A stretch of 64,000 nucleotides of DNA, taken from the NCBI GenBank assembly GCA_024363285.1, contig AP024710.1, positions 2,078,001 through 2,142,000 of the forward strand. The letters are read 5' to 3'. The notes under the pieces are model-generated. The model had not been told where the DNA came from. It searched no databases and was given only the letters and a program-made list of their open reading frames with translations. Below, one piece after another: positions 42,894 through 50,708 of the stretch; position 1 is the stretch's first letter, and each line of letters begins with the position of its first letter. Origin of the DNA: Leptolinea sp. HRD-7 (GTDB taxonomy: Bacteria; Chloroflexota; Anaerolineae; Anaerolineales; Anaerolineaceae). The translations under genes and the position numbers were made by a program.

Positions 42894-42897
42894 TCTA

Positions 42898-42906
42898 TGC
42901 TATACT
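42898..42906 (+). promoter_or_regulatory. Extended -10 promoter of the GlmL/membrane module
   Basis: TGCTATACT, an extended -10 plus hexamer, lies just after the PIG-L stop and ends eight bases before the ATG at 42915. No -35 is evident. Confidence 0.55.
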
Positions 42907-42914
42907 TTTCTCAT

Positions 42915-43163
42915 ATGAATCCAACCCGATCAGCCTCCACGGAATCGATCGCTGCCCCGACTGATCCAGACAATACCGTTTTTTCCGGCGCTTTGTTGGA
43001 TGAACTTTCACCCTTTGGTATTTTCCTCTCGCAATTTTTATATCTCGGCAGCTGGTTGTTTCCCTCAAACAGACTGCCAGATTCGCTTCGAAAGTTGGCA
43101 GAACGGTTTGAAGGGTCCCAATCCGGGTCGTCAAACGAGAAGGAGACCGATGGTCGCCTTTGA
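42915..43163 (+). CDS. Possible small protein (82 aa) or leader
   Basis: An open frame from the first ATG after the extended -10 box, overlapping the next gene by 14 bases. The peptide starts polar (MNPTRSASTESIAAPTDPD) and has one short hydrophobic stretch (FGIFLSQFLYLGSWLF), then a charged tail. Composition is protein-like and a leaderless start is possible, but no family is recognised and the frame could be chance. If noncoding, this is a 235-base leader of the membrane module. Confidence 0.4.
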   Translation: MNPTRSASTESIAAPTDPDNTVFSGALLDELSPFGIFLSQFLYLGSWLFPSNRLPDSLRKLAERFEGSQSGSSNEKETDGRL

Positions 43164-43905
43164 TAGTCTCATTGGTCTGATGATCATCGGACTTGCCACT
43201 GCTCTTATGCTGGTTTTTTCCGCGCAGGCCCGCCGGTCACCGCTGCCTGTGCGTCCGATCAAAGCCATGGAGCATCTCGCGCGGATCGTAGGATTGACCG
43301 TGGAAGACGGCCGACGAATTCATATCAGCTTTGGCCGGGGGGACTTCCTTGATTCGCATGCCGCCTCAACGGTTACCAACACAGGATTGTTAAAGGAAAT
43401 ATTGAAACGTTCGGCCGGAAGTGACCGGCCGCCATCAATTACCTCGGGTGACGGACTTTCAACATTGCTGGCGGTCGATACACTGTATTCTTCCCGACAG
43501 GGTGGAATTTCGCCTGATCGGATCGACGCGAGGCGTGGACGGCTGGCGGGGACTACTCCGATGTCCTTCGCGGCTGGTGTTTTACCGGCTCTGCAATCGG
43601 AGCAAACATCCATGTTCATAGCCGGCGGTATGATCGGTGCTGAGCTCAGCCTCATTCTGGATTCAGCGGAGGATGAGTCGGTCAGTATTCTTGCCGCGCC
43701 CGATTCCCCGGTCGGGCAGGCTGTTGCTTTTGCCAAGCCGGTGGATGTTTTGCTGGGTGAGGAAATTTTCGCGTTACCGGCATATCTGAACATGGGGAGC
43801 ATTTACGCTGCCAGCCTTCTGGCACAGGACGCGTTACGCTGGATTCTGATCATCTTCCTTGTCATGGCCGCGATACTCCGCGCCATTGGGTTAACCTTAT
43901 TATGA
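43150..43905 (+). CDS. Membrane protein, DUF6754-like
   Basis: A 251-residue protein with an N-terminal helix (LIGLMIIGLATALMLVFSA), a soluble domain of about 175 residues, and a C-terminal helix (WILIIFLVMAAILRAIGLTLL). The soluble part includes RIHISFGRGDFLDSHAASTVTNTGLLKEI, and GGMIGAELSLILDSAEDESVSILAAPDSPVGQAV. I associate it with DUF6754 from memory. AAGGAG five bases ahead of ATG 43150 fixes the start. It is the first secure gene of a tightly packed module ending at 50639 and overlaps the next gene by four bases. Confidence 0.78.
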   Translation: MVAFDSLIGLMIIGLATALMLVFSAQARRSPLPVRPIKAMEHLARIVGLTVEDGRRIHISFGRGDFLDSHAASTVTNTGLLKEILKRSAGSDRPPSITSGDGLSTLLAVDTLYSSRQGGISPDRIDARRGRLAGTTPMSFAAGVLPALQSEQTSMFIAGGMIGAELSLILDSAEDESVSILAAPDSPVGQAVAFAKPVDVLLGEEIFALPAYLNMGSIYAASLLAQDALRWILIIFLVMAAILRAIGLTLL

Positions 43906-44522
43906 AAGCTCCACTGACCACAATTGTTTCTATTCTAAGTGGCTTGATCGTACTACTGGCCTATTTTGTTCCGTTTGGACCACTGGGTGATGTTAGCTAT
44001 GTGATTATCAACTGGGCGGTTTCGTTGTCCGGTGTCGCTGTGGTGGCGGCAATAGTCTCACTGCTGGCCGCACACTGGCAGAAGGTCCGGACCAGGCGGC
44101 CGTCTGATCGCTATAGTCTACTGGTCATCTTTGGGTTCGGGTTGGTGTTTCTTGCCGGTCTGGTTTTTGGTGGTCCGGGTAATCTGGAGGTTCAGCATAT
44201 TGTCACCGGGATAATACTACCGATTGAAGGCGGTTTGTTGGGCGCGTTGGCGATAGGTCTTACTGTGGCTGCTCTTCGTCTCTACCGGGCCAGGCGCGGC
44301 TGGATGACCATAGTTTTTGGTATCTCTACGTTGTTATTTGTATTGTTAAACAGCGGTATTTTTACAACCAGTCTGGATATCCCCCTGATTAAGAACGCTC
44401 TGGGAATTCTACAACGGCTGCCGGATGCCGGCGGGCGTGGGATTTTGCTGGGTTTGGCGTTGGGTGCCATTACAGCGGGAATTCGGGTCATTCTGGGTGT
44501 GGATCGGCCATATAACGGGTAG
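43902..44522 (+). CDS. Six-helix membrane protein of unknown function
   Basis: A 206-residue hydrophobic protein with around six helices, starting IVSILSGLIVLLAYFVPFGPLG. A cytoplasmic loop holds the basic HWQKVRTRRPSDR and another RLYRARRGW. No transport or enzyme motif is seen. It overlaps the DUF6754-like gene by four bases and ends one base before the next ATG, so the three are coupled. Confidence 0.78.
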   Translation: MKAPLTTIVSILSGLIVLLAYFVPFGPLGDVSYVIINWAVSLSGVAVVAAIVSLLAAHWQKVRTRRPSDRYSLLVIFGFGLVFLAGLVFGGPGNLEVQHIVTGIILPIEGGLLGALAIGLTVAALRLYRARRGWMTIVFGISTLLFVLLNSGIFTTSLDIPLIKNALGILQRLPDAGGRGILLGLALGAITAGIRVILGVDRPYNG

Positions 44523-44523
44523 T

Positions 44524-46512
44524 ATGAAAAACGAGATCGTTTGCCCCAATTGCGGAAAAATCAACCCTCTGACAGCTGAGTTTTGCTCTGAGTGTCTGAC
44601 GCGTTTTCCTCCGCAGCCTCAAGAACCGGCAGAACCACCTGATTGGCTGAAAAAGATTCGTGAACGCAGTCAGGCAGAACGACCGCCGACACCACCATTG
44701 GGTGAATTTGGTGAAGCGGAAGAACGTCCATTTGGAGAAAAAATCGATTCTCCCGATGAAATTCCGGATTGGCTGAAGCAGATACAACCCGGTGAATCGC
44801 CATCTAAACCAAAAGAAGAAGAACCGTCGACGGATTGGATGTCGCGTCTTCATGAATTGCTCCCTCCGCAGGAGGGTAAACCGACCGGGCAATCAACAAC
44901 CCTGTATTCGGAAGAAGAATTGGCTGCCATGGCGGCGGCTGCCCGGCGGTTCAACGAGTTGCGTCAGGAACCACCTGAACAGGGTCCAACTCAACCACTG
45001 GGACTTCCATCGGAAGAGCCGCCATCTGACTTTGTCTATGAGCCTTCTTCCCTGGAGGAAGATCGTTTCTTCGGCGGTCCCGCGCAACCGGAGCCACTAT
45101 CTGCCGAGGAGCAGCCGGTAGATCAAATTCCTAACGTGGATGGTCCACAGGGAGGCCAGACCTCACCGGAAGAGATTGAACCCGTCATTTCCGTTCCGGA
45201 AATTCCGGTCTCCCCTATTGAAGGGCAGTCCAATGAGTATGTTCCATGGCTGAAAGAACCGGCATCCGGAACTCCTGTTATACCCGCCATGGAAGCCGCG
45301 CCAGAGTCAGTGCGTGAAATAGAACCGCCTGCTGTGGAAAAACCGGGTAAAAAGAAAAAATCCACACCCGAAACCGAGCCGCAAACGGAAGAAGGTTCTT
45401 CGGGGCAAGAAATTTCGACAGCCTCTCTCGAATCCCTGATAGGTGAAGAAACCCTGCCTGAGCAAGATAACCGGCAGGTTGGAAAACCAGAAAAACTGAT
45501 CCCTGAAAGCATATTGCAGCCGCGCTATGACCGTCCCGCGGAACTCTCCGGGCGGTTAGAGATCAGCGAAACGCAAAAAGCCAGTATTGACCTGTTGAAG
45601 ACTATGCTGGCCGGCGAGATCCAACCGGCCGGACCCGTAAGAAAAGCTTCTAGAGTCAGTAACCGGATTTTTCGCTGGGGAATCGGAATTCTTCTTCTGG
45701 CTGTGATGCTATTTCCGCTGATTACCGGATATCTGTTGACGGGGCAACAGGTGTTGTTCTCTCCGGGAGTGGTGGCCATGCATAACACGGTGAAATCTCT
45801 TCCCGATAACTCCCTGATCCTGGTGATCAATGATTATGAACCGGCATTCGCCGGCGAAATGAAGGCTGCATCCGCCGGGGTGGTTGACAATTTGATGATG
45901 AAAGGTATGAATTTCTCCATTCTGTCAACCGTTACCACAGGACCGGCATTAGCCCGGGATCTGATAACATATGTTCGCCCGGCCGGTTTTGGTTACCAGC
46001 CGGAAAAGATCGCCTATCTTGGCTACCTTCCCGGCGGCTCTACTGGCATGCTGGACTTTATCCGCAATCCACGCTCTGCGATGCCTTTGTTGGATACCGG
46101 CCGCTATGGATGGACGTACCCTGCCACTCAGTCGGTTCATACGATTCAGGATTATGCGGCGATCTTAATCATCACAGAAAATTCAGAGATCGGCCGTGCC
46201 TGGCTGGAACAGCTTTATTCGTATGTGCCTGAGAAACCAATAATGATGGTGATTTCAGCCCAAAGTGCTCCTTTAATGAGGCCATATCTTGATTCATCTC
46301 AACTGAAAGGCTTGATAGGCGGGAGGGTGGAAGGCGCCATGTATGACCGCATCATGGAAGCGCCTGCCCGTTATCCGGCTGTCAACTCGGCTTATCAAGC
46401 GGGTATGTTACTTGCGGCGACTTTAATTGCTATGGGTGGTGTTTTTGGAATTTTCCACGCGTTGATTAACCGCCGCCCACCGGCGCCCATGGAGGACCGG
46501 CATGTCGGCTGA
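44524..46512 (+). CDS. Zinc-ribbon membrane protein with long disordered linker
   Basis: A 662-residue protein. Residues 4-25 form a zinc ribbon, CPNCGKINPLTAEFCSEC. Next come about 350 residues rich in Pro and Glu with repeated short DWLKKI/DWLKQI and EEEPS-type segments, likely disordered, and two basic patches. A membrane helix is near 385-405 (WGIGILLLAVMLFPLITGYLL). A folded outer domain of about 220 residues follows, then a final helix (GMLLAATLIAMGGVFGIFHALI). ATG 44524 is preferred because 33 upstream codons overlap the preceding gene. The role is unknown; the ribbon may bind nucleic acid or a partner protein. Confidence 0.78.
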   Translation: MKNEIVCPNCGKINPLTAEFCSECLTRFPPQPQEPAEPPDWLKKIRERSQAERPPTPPLGEFGEAEERPFGEKIDSPDEIPDWLKQIQPGESPSKPKEEEPSTDWMSRLHELLPPQEGKPTGQSTTLYSEEELAAMAAAARRFNELRQEPPEQGPTQPLGLPSEEPPSDFVYEPSSLEEDRFFGGPAQPEPLSAEEQPVDQIPNVDGPQGGQTSPEEIEPVISVPEIPVSPIEGQSNEYVPWLKEPASGTPVIPAMEAAPESVREIEPPAVEKPGKKKKSTPETEPQTEEGSSGQEISTASLESLIGEETLPEQDNRQVGKPEKLIPESILQPRYDRPAELSGRLEISETQKASIDLLKTMLAGEIQPAGPVRKASRVSNRIFRWGIGILLLAVMLFPLITGYLLTGQQVLFSPGVVAMHNTVKSLPDNSLILVINDYEPAFAGEMKAASAGVVDNLMMKGMNFSILSTVTTGPALARDLITYVRPAGFGYQPEKIAYLGYLPGGSTGMLDFIRNPRSAMPLLDTGRYGWTYPATQSVHTIQDYAAILIITENSEIGRAWLEQLYSYVPEKPIMMVISAQSAPLMRPYLDSSQLKGLIGGRVEGAMYDRIMEAPARYPAVNSAYQAGMLLAATLIAMGGVFGIFHALINRRPPAPMEDRHVG

Positions 46513-47176
46513 TATGATCTGGACTACCGTCGCGTTCATTCTCACCCTGGTTGTCATCCTGGCTTATTTTCTCGGTGAGAGAAACCCTGTGTTTAACGTC
46601 ATATCGAACCTGTTTATTGGCATAGCCGCTGGATATGCGGCGTTAGTGGTGATCTTTCAGGTCATCTATCCGCGGTTAATTGTGCCGGTGATGTTCCCGT
46701 CACTCGGATATTCGCGCGCTCTGGCACTTGTCCCCTTGCTGCTGGGTTTTCTTCTGCTGTTCAAGAGTTTCCCACGGCTATCAAAAATCGGTAACCTGGC
46801 AACCGGGTTGATTGTGGGGGCGGCAGCCGGTGTGATCATTGGCGGCGCGGTACTGGGTACCCTGTATGCTCAATCGAAAGCGGCCATTTCGTTGTTTGAT
46901 CCTGTCACCGGTATTCAATCGGGAAAGCTGGTCGATTCGATATTTATGTTGATTGGAACCATCGCCACATTGGCCTACTTCCAGTTTGGCGGCATCCGCC
47001 GCCCGGGGAAGGTGATTGAACGCCCGAAAGCCACCCGATTTCTGGCTAATCTGGGTAAATTCTTTATCGCCGTCACTTTGGGCGCGTTATTTGCCGGCGT
47101 GATTTCTGCTACTATGGCCGTCCTGGCAGAGCGGCTCAGTTTTCTCGTTATGGTTGTTCAGTTATGGATGCGGTGA
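46502..47176 (+). CDS. Membrane protein of unknown function (about six helices)
   Basis: A 224-residue polytopic protein overlapping the previous gene by 11 bases. Helices begin at TTVAFILTLVVILAYFLG, VISNLFIGIAAGYAALVV, ALVPLLLGFLLLF, LATGLIVGAAAGVIIGGAVLG, IFMLIGTIATLAYFQFG and FFIAVTLGALFAGVISATM. One loop has the basic RPGKVIERPKATR. No family is recognised. Three bases separate it from the GlmL-like gene. Confidence 0.78.
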   Translation: MSADMIWTTVAFILTLVVILAYFLGERNPVFNVISNLFIGIAAGYAALVVIFQVIYPRLIVPVMFPSLGYSRALALVPLLLGFLLLFKSFPRLSKIGNLATGLIVGAAAGVIIGGAVLGTLYAQSKAAISLFDPVTGIQSGKLVDSIFMLIGTIATLAYFQFGGIRRPGKVIERPKATRFLANLGKFFIAVTLGALFAGVISATMAVLAERLSFLVMVVQLWMR

Positions 47177-47179
47177 AAT

Positions 47180-48907
47180 ATGATGCCAAATGAGCAATTT
47201 GCCGAATCCATTCTGTCAATTGATATCGGTTCGGTCAATACACGGGCGGTATTATTTGATGTGGTCGGCTCTTCCTATCGCATGTTATCAGCCGGGTACG
47301 CGCCGAGCACTTTTCAAGCGCCTTTGCTAGACGCGTTAGAAGGTGTATCGGCAGCCATCCGCAATCTGGAACAAAATACCGGCCGGGTGATACTCGATGC
47401 CAGCCACAGCCTGATCATACCTACATCAGAAACAGGCGAGGGGGTTGACCATATTCTGGTCACCAGCTCAGCCGGTATTGATGTGCGCATTGTGACAATC
47501 GGCCTGTTGGAAGAGTATTCGTTGGCCTGTGTTGAATCGCTGGCTGCCAGAACGTATTCCAGGGTTGTTGACCGATTTTCGTTGAACGATCCACGCAAAC
47601 CAGAAGACCGATTGAACGCATTTATTCAGGCGTCACCTGATCTGGTCATTCTGGCCGGAGGAACTAACCGGGGTGCCAGCCGGTCTGTTTTGAAAATGAC
47701 CGAACAATTACATCTCTGGCTGCAGGCGTGTCAAAAAGAAAAGCGCCCGGCTGTGCTATTTGCGGGAAACGAGAACCTAAAAGACCGTGTAACCGAATTA
47801 TTAAGCAGCCTGACAAAAGTACATACATCGCCCAATGTGATGCCTTTTTCTGAGACAGAAGATACCGGTTCCGCAGAAGAGAATCTCACCCGGGTATTAA
47901 ATTCCATCCGGGCTGCCAGAATGGCAGGATTTGCTGACCTTGAAAAAGTCAGCGGGTCACAGATCTTGCCCACGGCTGGCGCGGAAGCCAGGATTATCCG
48001 GTTTGAAAGCCTTCAGCAGGATCCAGAATTGACAGTATTCGGTGTGAATGTTGGTTCCGCCGCGTCTCACATGATCGCATCGATCGATGGAGAAATGCGA
48101 ACAAATGTATACCGCGGATTGGGCGTTGGCCAGGCCGCGGCAGAAACCCTGAAGAATGTAGGTTTGGAAGCGATCACCCGATGGATTTCGCTGGATATTC
48201 CTGATAACCTGGTTCGTGATTACCTTTGGCAGAAATCTCTTTTTCCAGCCGGTCTGCCAATGGATAATGAGACCCTCGAGATCGAACAGGCTTTGGCACG
48301 GGCAATCCTCTTTGACATGAAGCGGCGGTTTACCGGAATGTCGAACAATCTGCTTCCTTATAGTGAACCGATCCTGGTCAGCGGAGCGGTGATAGCCCAG
48401 GCTCCCGCGTTACAACAATCCCTTCTGATGATACTCGACGGTTTACAGCCGGCCGGTGTTACCACCATTCTATGTGATCGATTTGGAGTTCTTCCGGCTC
48501 TTGGTTCAGCGGCTGCTGTCAACCCGGCTATGGTTGTTCAGGTGCTGGAATCGGGAGTGTTAACAAATCTGGGGACGGTAATTTCACCAGAGATCAAGGC
48601 TAAGCCAGGTGAACCGGCGTTGCGTGTCCGCCTGAATGAGGAAGACGGACCAGAAAAACTTTATGAAATTTGCCAAGGTGATATTGTCCGGCTTCCATTG
48701 ATGATTAACAAACCGGCAAAATTGACCATCAAACCATTGAAACACATGGAGGCGTTCCCGGGTTCAAAGAACCTTCGCGTTGTCGGTGGAGAACTGGGTG
48801 TAGTTATTGACCTTCGCGGCCGTCCGTTATCCATACCATCCGACCCTGAAACCCGAAGGAAAACCTACCTGCACTGGCAAAATACTTTGAAGGAGTGTCT
48901 CGGATGA
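47180..48907 (+). CDS. GlmL/MutL-like ATPase of the actin/Hsp70 fold
   Basis: A 575-residue protein of the glutamate mutase L family. The phosphate-1 motif SILSIDIGSVNTRAVLFDVV is near residue 9, with a second nucleotide segment VFGVNVGSAASHMIASIDGE near 285 and the adenosine-type LVSGAVIAQAPALQQSLLMILDGL near 405. In clostridia MutL/GlmL lies between the two glutamate mutase subunits and is thought to act as a chaperone. No cobalamin mutase gene is present here; the neighbours are all membrane proteins. A role as assembly ATPase of that module, similar to PilM/FtsA-type proteins, is an inference. Confidence 0.85.
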   Translation: MMPNEQFAESILSIDIGSVNTRAVLFDVVGSSYRMLSAGYAPSTFQAPLLDALEGVSAAIRNLEQNTGRVILDASHSLIIPTSETGEGVDHILVTSSAGIDVRIVTIGLLEEYSLACVESLAARTYSRVVDRFSLNDPRKPEDRLNAFIQASPDLVILAGGTNRGASRSVLKMTEQLHLWLQACQKEKRPAVLFAGNENLKDRVTELLSSLTKVHTSPNVMPFSETEDTGSAEENLTRVLNSIRAARMAGFADLEKVSGSQILPTAGAEARIIRFESLQQDPELTVFGVNVGSAASHMIASIDGEMRTNVYRGLGVGQAAAETLKNVGLEAITRWISLDIPDNLVRDYLWQKSLFPAGLPMDNETLEIEQALARAILFDMKRRFTGMSNNLLPYSEPILVSGAVIAQAPALQQSLLMILDGLQPAGVTTILCDRFGVLPALGSAAAVNPAMVVQVLESGVLTNLGTVISPEIKAKPGEPALRVRLNEEDGPEKLYEICQGDIVRLPLMINKPAKLTIKPLKHMEAFPGSKNLRVVGGELGVVIDLRGRPLSIPSDPETRRKTYLHWQNTLKECLG

Positions 48908-49956
48908 CGTACGCTCCCGTAGTTCATTATCTCCGTCAGACCAACATCCGGCGTGAACGATTATTGGATGTACCCGGCCGTGTACTGGTTTCGCCGGGAC
49001 AGAAAGTTACCTCAAATGACATCGTAGCCGAATCCGCTAATCCTACCGGACATTTCTTTATGGATATCCGGAAGTTGTTAAAAGTGGATACTGAAACCGC
49101 GGATAAATTGATCCAGCGCAAGAAAGGTGAGCGTTTAGAGAAGGGCGATATACTTGCTGAAACCGGAGGCGCGTTTTCACGGGTTGTTCGTGCTCCGGTG
49201 AATTGTCTGGTTACAGAGATCAATGCGGGTGTGATGATCATGGAAACCCATGGTGAACCTGTTCGGATAGAAGCCGGTCTCCCGGGTTTCGTTCGTGAAT
49301 TGAAAGGTGAATTTGGAGTCATAATAGAATCAGGTGGTGCTCTGGTTCAAGGTGTCTGGGGGAATGGACGAATAAATGCCGGCCCGATTGTTGTTCTCTG
49401 CGATTCGCCAGAACAGGAGTTGACCATCCGCCAGTTGGAGGGTTGTGCCCGTGGTTCTATTGCTGTGGGTGGTTACTGTTATACCGGTGAAGTGTTTCGT
49501 CAGGCTTCTGAGATGCAATTGAACGGGCTGGTATTATCGGCTATTAACCCGGAACTGGTTGAACTGGCTGAAAACCTGAGCTTTCCACTAGTATTAATAG
49601 AAGGATTTGGCAAGATCCCATTAAATGAGACAGCTTTTAATATTTTCCGTGAATATGAAAAACGTGACGCGGGAATCAATGCGATGAAATGGGACCAATT
49701 TTCCGGAAACAGGCCGGAAATCTTGATACCATTCCAGAATCAAGCATTACAACCACCGGAAGTAGACAAATTTGCTCCCGGTCAGATTGTTCATATAAAA
49801 TTGCCTCCCCATTTTGGGGAAGTTGGCACGATTCTTGAACGGTATGATGCTCAGATCAACCTTCCGAACGGGCTGCGCGCACCCGCCGCGGTGTTGCGTA
49901 AACAAAATGGAGATCGCATCACGGTTCCTCTGGCTAATCTGGAGTTGATCATCTAG
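48904..49956 (+). CDS. Barrel-sandwich/KOW-like protein linked to the GlmL-like ATPase
   Basis: A 350-residue soluble protein that starts within the stop of the GlmL-like gene (ATGA), with AAGGAG eight bases upstream. The N-terminal 130 residues resemble a lipoyl/RnfC-type barrel-sandwich: PGRVLVSPGQKVTSNDIVAES, KGERLEKGDILAETGG and RVVRAPVNCLVTEINAGVMIM. The middle has IAVGGYCYTGEVFRQASEMQLNGLVL. The C-terminus has a small KOW-like barrel, GQIVHIKLPPHFGEVGTILERY. There is no Lys in the usual lipoyl-attachment context. It may be a scaffold or membrane-fusion-like subunit. Confidence 0.78.
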   Translation: MTYAPVVHYLRQTNIRRERLLDVPGRVLVSPGQKVTSNDIVAESANPTGHFFMDIRKLLKVDTETADKLIQRKKGERLEKGDILAETGGAFSRVVRAPVNCLVTEINAGVMIMETHGEPVRIEAGLPGFVRELKGEFGVIIESGGALVQGVWGNGRINAGPIVVLCDSPEQELTIRQLEGCARGSIAVGGYCYTGEVFRQASEMQLNGLVLSAINPELVELAENLSFPLVLIEGFGKIPLNETAFNIFREYEKRDAGINAMKWDQFSGNRPEILIPFQNQALQPPEVDKFAPGQIVHIKLPPHFGEVGTILERYDAQINLPNGLRAPAAVLRKQNGDRITVPLANLELII

Positions 49957-49988
49957 GGGTTGCCCACCCGGATACAGGAGAAGAAAAC

Positions 49989-50639
49989 ATGTCATACCCT
50001 GATAACCAAAACCAATATCAAGATTTCGACGAATACGAAGGTGACGATCTCTCTGGCGAACAAGAAGCTAAGCCAAATAATAAAACCTTCTTCGTATCCT
50101 TTGCACTGATCGCGGTTATATTCGCGCTTACACTGGCGGCTCTGGCTTTTGTTGTATTTTATGTTTTACCTCAATCCCGAGCCAAACGTGAAGCACAGAA
50201 TATCCAAATTTACGCGGCTAATACGGCTACAGCTCTGGCTGCCACTCAACTTTCTGAGAGTCTGGCACTGGCGGCTGCCGCGACGGAAGAACCAACCGCT
50301 ACCATTGCCCCTACTTTTACTCAACTCCCAACATACACCGCCACTCCTGAATTGCAGGAGATCGCGATTGAGCCCTCAGTAGAAGTTACACCAGAAAACG
50401 CACAGGGTGGAAGCGACCCGGGCGCCGGTTTAGGTGACAGCCGAACAGCAACGCTGGCCGCTCTGCAGACTCAAGCCGCGGCTGCTCGTCTTACGGCTAT
50501 AGCGGAAGGACGGACTACCACTGCGCTGCCCACTACCGGTATTATGGATGGGATAGGATTTCCGGGTGCGGTCGGTCTAACTGTAGTGCTGGGGTTGGTG
50601 ATCGTTGCCTCACGCAAATTGCGCTCATCCAACAACTAG
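49989..50639 (+). CDS. Bitopic protein with LPTTG-type C-terminal sorting signal
   Basis: A 216-residue protein, last of the module. The first 32 residues are acidic and polar, followed by a membrane helix at about 33-60 (FVSFALIAVIFALTLAALAFVVFYVL). Then comes an Ala/Thr-rich stretch with TATIAPTFTQLPTYTATPE. The end reads LPTTGIMDGIGFPGAVGLTVVLGLVIVASRKLR: a sortase-like LPxTG, a hydrophobic helix and a basic tail. No cleavable signal peptide is obvious. No sortase gene is in the window. A ribosome binding site (AGGAGAAG) precedes ATG 49989. Confidence 0.75.
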   Translation: MSYPDNQNQYQDFDEYEGDDLSGEQEAKPNNKTFFVSFALIAVIFALTLAALAFVVFYVLPQSRAKREAQNIQIYAANTATALAATQLSESLALAAAATEEPTATIAPTFTQLPTYTATPELQEIAIEPSVEVTPENAQGGSDPGAGLGDSRTATLAALQTQAAAARLTAIAEGRTTTALPTTGIMDGIGFPGAVGLTVVLGLVIVASRKLRSSNN

Positions 50640-50659
50640 ACATCATCCAAAAACAAGAA

Positions 50660-50686
50660 AACAGCCCTGATTTTTTCAGGGCTGTT
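50660..50686. terminator. Bidirectional terminator after the membrane module
   Basis: AACAGCCCTGA and TCAGGGCTGTT make an 11-bp stem with a T-rich loop between converging genes; T-rich sequence follows on the plus strand. Confidence 0.85.
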
Positions 50687-50708
50687 ATTGATTCAGTGGA
50701 AGGTGATT

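Noticed and set aside
42897-42914. Earlier ATG at 42897 for the small protein
   Set aside because: It falls inside the extended -10 box and would precede the transcription start.
47180-48907. Evidence for a glutamate mutase pathway
   Set aside because: No mutase S or E subunit or methylaspartate ammonia-lyase is in the window; GlmL alone does not show the pathway.
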